DNA from: JABWCE01 sp046154525
Lineage (GTDB): Bacteria > Bacteroidota > Bacteroidia > NS11-12g > UBA9320
NCBI GenBank assembly: GCA_046154525.1
Contig: JBJXDS010000068.1
Coordinates: forward strand, 1 to 18,478
Length of the DNA stretch: 18,478 nucleotides
Reading direction: 5' to 3'
Shown piece by piece: positions 15,222-18,478 of the stretch (position 1 is its first letter; every line of letters starts with the position of its first letter). Both the position numbers and the translations under genes were made by a program. The notes under the pieces are model-generated. The model saw only the letters and a program-made list of their open reading frames with translations. It did not search any database and was not told the origin of the DNA.

Positions 15222-17315
15222 TTAAATTCTTTCTCGATACGTTTTAATAAATAAAGCCCCCAAATTATGGTGGGGAGGAATGTAATCCTGAAATTTTTCA
15301 AGGGCTTCCTTATTGCCTTTAAATTTAGAATCAATTGATTTCCAAAGAATGGCCCAATCCAAATCTTTACCCAATCGAATAGTTTCGTTCATTTGGTAAA
15401 TAACTTCATTATTTACCAGCATGGTTCCAATTTGTTTTGAAGAAATGATATGGCTTGCAGGACTAATATCAAGAACTTTACTAATATTATTATATCCACC
15501 ACAACTACCCAATACCACCACTCTTGCTTCAGGGTTTAAAGATTCGATAGTGGCCCAGGCATAATAGCTGTGACCACGATGTACCACTATTTCGGGCCAG
15601 TGATTTTTATAAATAAATGTATCTCTTATTTGCCCTTGTCCTTCGGCTTCTTTTTCGGGTCGGTTAGCAAAAATTATGACTTGCCTTCCTTTTTTCGGAC
15701 TAATTTTTACGTAGTTTTCAAATTCTTCAATTACCCATTCAGGCTTTTTATAAATGGCCAAAAACGATTTAAAACTATTGTCGCCATCTTTATCGTTATA
15801 AAACATAAGCTGTTCATAACAAGTATCCGACTTAAACAATTGGTCAGAAGTGATCATGGAAATATTAGGTCGGTTAGTCGTATTTTTATTTGTAATTATT
15901 TCTAACAAAAGTTCATAAAGTTTTGAGGCTTCAAAATTTCCTTTGCCGGTAACCAAATAAAAATAATTGGTAATAAGTTTTTCCAATTGCTTTTTGGTTG
16001 GTTCATCTTTCAGGCTTCCATAGGTATCGGCTACGGTTACAGCATTTTCAAGATTACCCGTTTCATCTTCCAATCCCTCACAAAACTTGCGAAACAAGCG
16101 GCTTTTTTCGTCAGGGGTAAGTTTGGCCAAAAATAAATTAAACGTATTGTAACCAGCACACATTTTTATAAACGTTCTGAATTTTAACCAGTTTTGCTCT
16201 TCTAAAAAAACATAGAACGATGGGTTCGTGATTTTTGATTCCATACGTTTGTACAACCCAATAAAAGTAGAAGTATAAACTTCACTTTCGCCCAAAACGA
16301 TTAGTGTATATATTTCGTTAGCCGAAAGATTAGAGGTACTCGCAAATCTTACCTCGTCTTTTTCCTCATGTAAATCGTTAATATCCCTGATTTGTTTAAG
16401 GCATAATTCTTGTAATTCTTTTTCAATGGTAAACCTGGCGGCCACTTGTTTCCTGCCAATTAATTCTATCAGTTTTTTTAAATATTGATCCGGCTCATTG
16501 CCCAATTTGTCGGCATTGGGTATTGTGATTTTACTATTATGAATATCATCCAAAAAAGAATATGCCCTGCTTCGCATACCCACCTCATTGTAAATTCTTA
16601 CAAACGCCAACATCCATGTATTTTTAGATTTTCGTATTGAAGAACTCACAGAGTTTTGTGAATATAAATAAGCTTTTACCTCACCCGGTGCATATTTTAT
16701 AAGTTCTAATAAGACTGTGTCGGCATAAGGTTTTTCGCTAATTAATTTAAAATGGGTAAGCAACTCGGTTGGGGAAGTTTTAACAACTTTTAACAAAAAT
16801 TCTCTGGTTTCGGGCTTGGCTGAGTAAAACGGTAAGATTTTTAAGGCACTCACCGGATTGCTTAGCATTGCCGGGAGCAACCTGGTAAGCTCTGTCTCTA
16901 TCATGCATCGATTGGCCAAGTTTATTTGCGATTCGTATTGGTTGGTTAGTTCAATGTTTTCACGTTCAATTCGTTTTAATATATTTAAAACACTCTCTAA
17001 TTTGATAAGACGGGTTTTGTAATCGTTCTCTCTTTTTTCAATTAAAAGGATTAGGTCGTTTACTTTAAAAAATAAAGATTGTTGAACTTTATCAGTCAAC
17101 TCTTGTTTTTCAAAACGAACTTTATTGTCAACTAAGGTGTCGAACAAATCAATCCGACGTTGTTCATTTTTAATTTTTCCAATTACATACATTACTGCAT
17201 CCTTGGGTTGGGCTACTAAAGAAATTGGAACACAGATGATACAGAAAAATAAGAATAAACAGGATATTTTTAAAACCCTGTTTATTAAAAAATTAGTGCA
17301 CGGTTCTGCTAGCAT
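15222..17315 (-). CDS. exported protein with helical N-terminal region and caspase-like (clan CD) C-terminal domain
   Basis: I know no named family for this 697-residue protein. The N-terminus has a hydrophobic export segment (about 17-34, with LVAQ as the likely cleavage region). The ATG at 17313-17315 is the only good start, since no Met codon lies between it and the segment. Residues about 45-490 look mostly helical, probably a repeat-type scaffold. The last 200 residues alternate strands and helices: CYEQLMFYN (499-507), an amphipathic helix, RQVIIFANRPE (544-554), EIVVHRGHSYYAW (575-587), ARVVVLGSCGGYNN (597-610) and ASHIISSKQIGT (620-631). A His then Gly at a strand end (His579 or His582) and, 23-26 residues later, a Cys after a hydrophobic strand (Cys605) match the clan CD cysteine-peptidase/CHAT/gingipain pattern. 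Protease activity is inferred. Pseudopeptidase or adaptor roles are possible. Confidence 0.75.
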   Translation of the reverse strand: MLAEPCTNFLINRVLKISCLFLFFCIICVPISLVAQPKDAVMYVIGKIKNEQRRIDLFDTLVDNKVRFEKQELTDKVQQSLFFKVNDLILLIEKRENDYKTRLIKLESVLNILKRIERENIELTNQYESQINLANRCMIETELTRLLPAMLSNPVSALKILPFYSAKPETREFLLKVVKTSPTELLTHFKLISEKPYADTVLLELIKYAPGEVKAYLYSQNSVSSSIRKSKNTWMLAFVRIYNEVGMRSRAYSFLDDIHNSKITIPNADKLGNEPDQYLKKLIELIGRKQVAARFTIEKELQELCLKQIRDINDLHEEKDEVRFASTSNLSANEIYTLIVLGESEVYTSTFIGLYKRMESKITNPSFYVFLEEQNWLKFRTFIKMCAGYNTFNLFLAKLTPDEKSRLFRKFCEGLEDETGNLENAVTVADTYGSLKDEPTKKQLEKLITNYFYLVTGKGNFEASKLYELLLEIITNKNTTNRPNISMITSDQLFKSDTCYEQLMFYNDKDGDNSFKSFLAIYKKPEWVIEEFENYVKISPKKGRQVIIFANRPEKEAEGQGQIRDTFIYKNHWPEIVVHRGHSYYAWATIESLNPEARVVVLGSCGGYNNISKVLDISPASHIISSKQIGTMLVNNEVIYQMNETIRLGKDLDWAILWKSIDSKFKGNKEALEKFQDYIPPHHNLGALFIKTYRERI

Positions 17316-17345
17316 TTTTTATTTTTCTTATTATTTGATGGAATA

Positions 17346-17363
17346 TCCCGATAGCTATCCGGA
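17346..17363. repeat. imperfect palindrome around GATAGCTATC
   Basis: GATAGCTATC (17350-17359) is a perfect 10-base palindrome. The flanks add CC/GG and T/A pairs outside one C-C mismatch. It lies in the 157-base spacer ahead of the 697-residue protein gene. From memory, CCCGATAGCTATCGGG-type palindromes recur in many Bacteroidota genomes; this would be a slightly degenerate copy. It could also be a protein-binding site or an RNA hairpin. The rest of the spacer is A/T-rich, with only a weak hairpin (17425-17445). Confidence 0.5.
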
Positions 17364-17472
17364 CTTTCCATGTGTATTATTTTATACTTCTTAATTTTAA
17401 AATGATATAGTTTTCGATAAAATAGGTTTCATCAAATAATGAACCAAAAAAATTCATCATACTTTATCATAT

Positions 17473-18027
17473 TTAATCTTTGTCATCTGCGCTCCTATCC
17501 TTATTTATCAATTCCCATAATGCTATACCACAACTTACTGCCACATTAAATGAATGCTTGGTTCCGAACTGGGGAATCTCCAAAATATCATCACACTCTG
17601 CTAAAGCATTATCACTAATCCCTTCAATCTCATTTCCAACAATAATAGCCATTGGTTTTGAGTTCGTCACAAAATTACGAATATCTTTGCTTTGGTCGGT
17701 TTGTTCCAACCCAACTATTAAATAATTATCAATTTTTAAGGAGAGGATAAGGGTTTCAATGTTTTCATGAAATTCCCAATCAACACTATTTTCGGCCCCA
17801 AGTGATGTTTTATGAATGTCTCGATGTGGCGGCCTGCCTGTAATTCCGCACAAATATATTTTCCTAATTCCAAGGCAATCGCAGGTACGAAAAATAGAAC
17901 CCACATTGTTCATACTTCTAACATCATCAAGCACTACTACGATTTCATTTTTTTTCTCGCTTTTAAAATCGTCAATTGATAGGCGATTTAGTTCTATATT
18001 CTTTAATTTGCGGACTCTTAAATCCAT
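17473..18027 (-). CDS. SpoU/TrmH-family RNA 2'-O-methyltransferase
   Basis: The frame is open to 18084, but I use the ATG at 18025-18027 (184 residues, MDLRVRKLKNIELNRL), which matches the short form of the family and avoids overlap with mutS. These enzymes have a knotted SPOUT fold and methylate a ribose 2'-OH in tRNA or rRNA using S-adenosylmethionine. The three motifs are present: NNVGSIFRTCD (40-50, with catalytic-type Arg47), AIIVGNEIEGIS (127-138) and IPQFGTKHSFNVAVSCGIALWE (151-172). The N-terminal RNA-binding domain of larger relatives is absent. Whether the target is tRNA (TrmH-like, Gm18 type) or rRNA is not visible. It is divergent from mutS with at most 43 bases between starts. 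Confidence 0.9.
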   Translation of the reverse strand: MDLRVRKLKNIELNRLSIDDFKSEKKNEIVVVLDDVRSMNNVGSIFRTCDCLGIRKIYLCGITGRPPHRDIHKTSLGAENSVDWEFHENIETLILSLKIDNYLIVGLEQTDQSKDIRNFVTNSKPMAIIVGNEIEGISDNALAECDDILEIPQFGTKHSFNVAVSCGIALWELINKDRSADDKD

Positions 18028-18034
18028 AAAAATT

Positions 18035-18478
18035 TTGTGTGCAAAGATAGCTGATTCTGAAACCCCTTTAATGAAACAATACAACGAGGTAAAACAAAAA
18101 TATCCCGGTGCTTTAGTTTTGTTTAGGGTTGGAGATTTTTATGAGACTTTTGGAGAAGATGCTAAAAAATCTTCGCAAATTTTAGGTATTACATTAACAA
18201 AACGAGGCAATGGCAAGGCAAACGAGGTAGAACTGGCTGGGTTTCCGCATCATTCATTGGACGTGTATTTGCCAAGATTGGTTAGAGCTGGGCAACGGGT
18301 GGCCATTTGCGACCAATTGGAAGACCCAAAACTAACCAAAACCATTGTGAAACGAGGGGTTACAGAATTGGTAACGCCCGGTGTTAGCATCAACGATAAA
18401 ATTTTAGAATCACGTCAGAATAATTATTTGGCGGCTTTATTTCCAGGGAAAGATACGTTTGGAGTTTCATTTATTGAT
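18035..18478 (+). CDS. mutS: DNA mismatch repair protein MutS, N-terminal fragment
   Basis: The gene runs off the right edge, leaving about 148 codons of the mismatch-binding domain I. MKQYNEVKQKYPGALVLFRV is followed by GDFYETFGEDAKKSSQ, which carries the Phe-x-Glu (FYE) element that wedges into mismatches. Then come ILGITLTKRG, ELAGFPHHSLDVYLPRLVRAG, AICDQLEDPKLTKTIVKRG and TELVTPGVS. All are typical of MutS. The first ATG is at 18071, but the codons just before it read ADSETPL in frame, matching the 'ETPLMKQYN' start of other Bacteroidota MutS. I therefore prefer TTG at 18035, giving MCAKIADSETPLMKQYN. The ATG start remains possible. MutS acts with MutL to repair replication errors. Confidence 0.93.
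   Translation, partial: MCAKIADSETPLMKQYNEVKQKYPGALVLFRVGDFYETFGEDAKKSSQILGITLTKRGNGKANEVELAGFPHHSLDVYLPRLVRAGQRVAICDQLEDPKLTKTIVKRGVTELVTPGVSINDKILESRQNNYLAALFPGKDTFGVSFID
18042..18049 (-). promoter_or_regulatory. candidate -7 element of the RNA methyltransferase gene
   Basis: TATCTTTG on the minus strand is an exact TAnnTTTG match. It would start transcription about 8 bases before the methyltransferase ATG at 18027. The nearest TTG on that strand is 27 bases upstream, longer than usual. If mutS starts at 18035, this box lies inside the mutS coding region. Confidence 0.4.

Noticed and set aside
17425..17445. Hairpin GGTTTCAT/ATGAACC as terminator of the RNA methyltransferase gene.
   Set aside because: The stem has a bulge and only seven pairs. 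The run of A's next to it would give a U-tract on the wrong side for the minus-strand transcript.

Overview
The window looks like chromosomal core-genome DNA from a member of the Bacteroidota. It is AT-rich and has few Shine-Dalgarno sequences. Several promoters fit the Bacteroidota pattern (TTG or TTTG, 17-23 bases, then TAnnTTTG). Three protein types point the same way: a type IX secretion C-terminal sorting domain, an MbnP-type lipoprotein with an acidic surface-export signal, and a 'TPLMKQYN' MutS. I cannot resolve the genus. I see no tRNA, rRNA, CRISPR array, transposase or phage gene, and no intergenic stretch longer than about 215 bases.

Layout, left to right. 1-846 (minus): an MbnP-like lipoprotein followed after 3 bases by the start of a Rossmann-fold NAD(P)-binding protein that runs off the left edge. 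1013-1651 (plus): a DedA-family membrane protein. 1728-4709 (minus): two tandem secreted paralogues of unknown function. 4828-6423 (minus): ATP-dependent PEP carboxykinase with its own terminator. 6639-6977 (minus) and 7060-7404 (plus): divergent SUI1/YciH and ribosomal protein L19, the latter with a clear promoter and terminator. 7486-11296 (minus): a likely four-gene operon, DinB-like, then NRDE/TANGO2-like, then ATP-grasp, then DUF1573-VWA, with overlapping junctions between the first three. 11424-13334 (plus): a secreted seven-bladed FG-GAP propeller with ASPIC/UnbV and type IX sorting domains. 13425-15041 (minus): CTP synthase. 15143-15221: a REP-like inverted repeat. 15222-17315 (minus): a large exported protein whose C-terminus looks like an unrecognised caspase-like (clan CD) domain. 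17473-18027 (minus): a SpoU/TrmH RNA methyltransferase. 18035 to the right edge (plus): the start of MutS.

The housekeeping genes (pckA, rplS, yciH, pyrG, the trmH-like gene, mutS) cover gluconeogenesis, translation, nucleotide synthesis and DNA repair. The rest is mostly cell-envelope or exported material of unknown role. The best candidates for something undescribed are the 697-residue protein with the His/Cys pair, the DinB/NRDE/ATP-grasp/VWA operon, and the tandem secreted paralogues. I see no defence system or mobile island.
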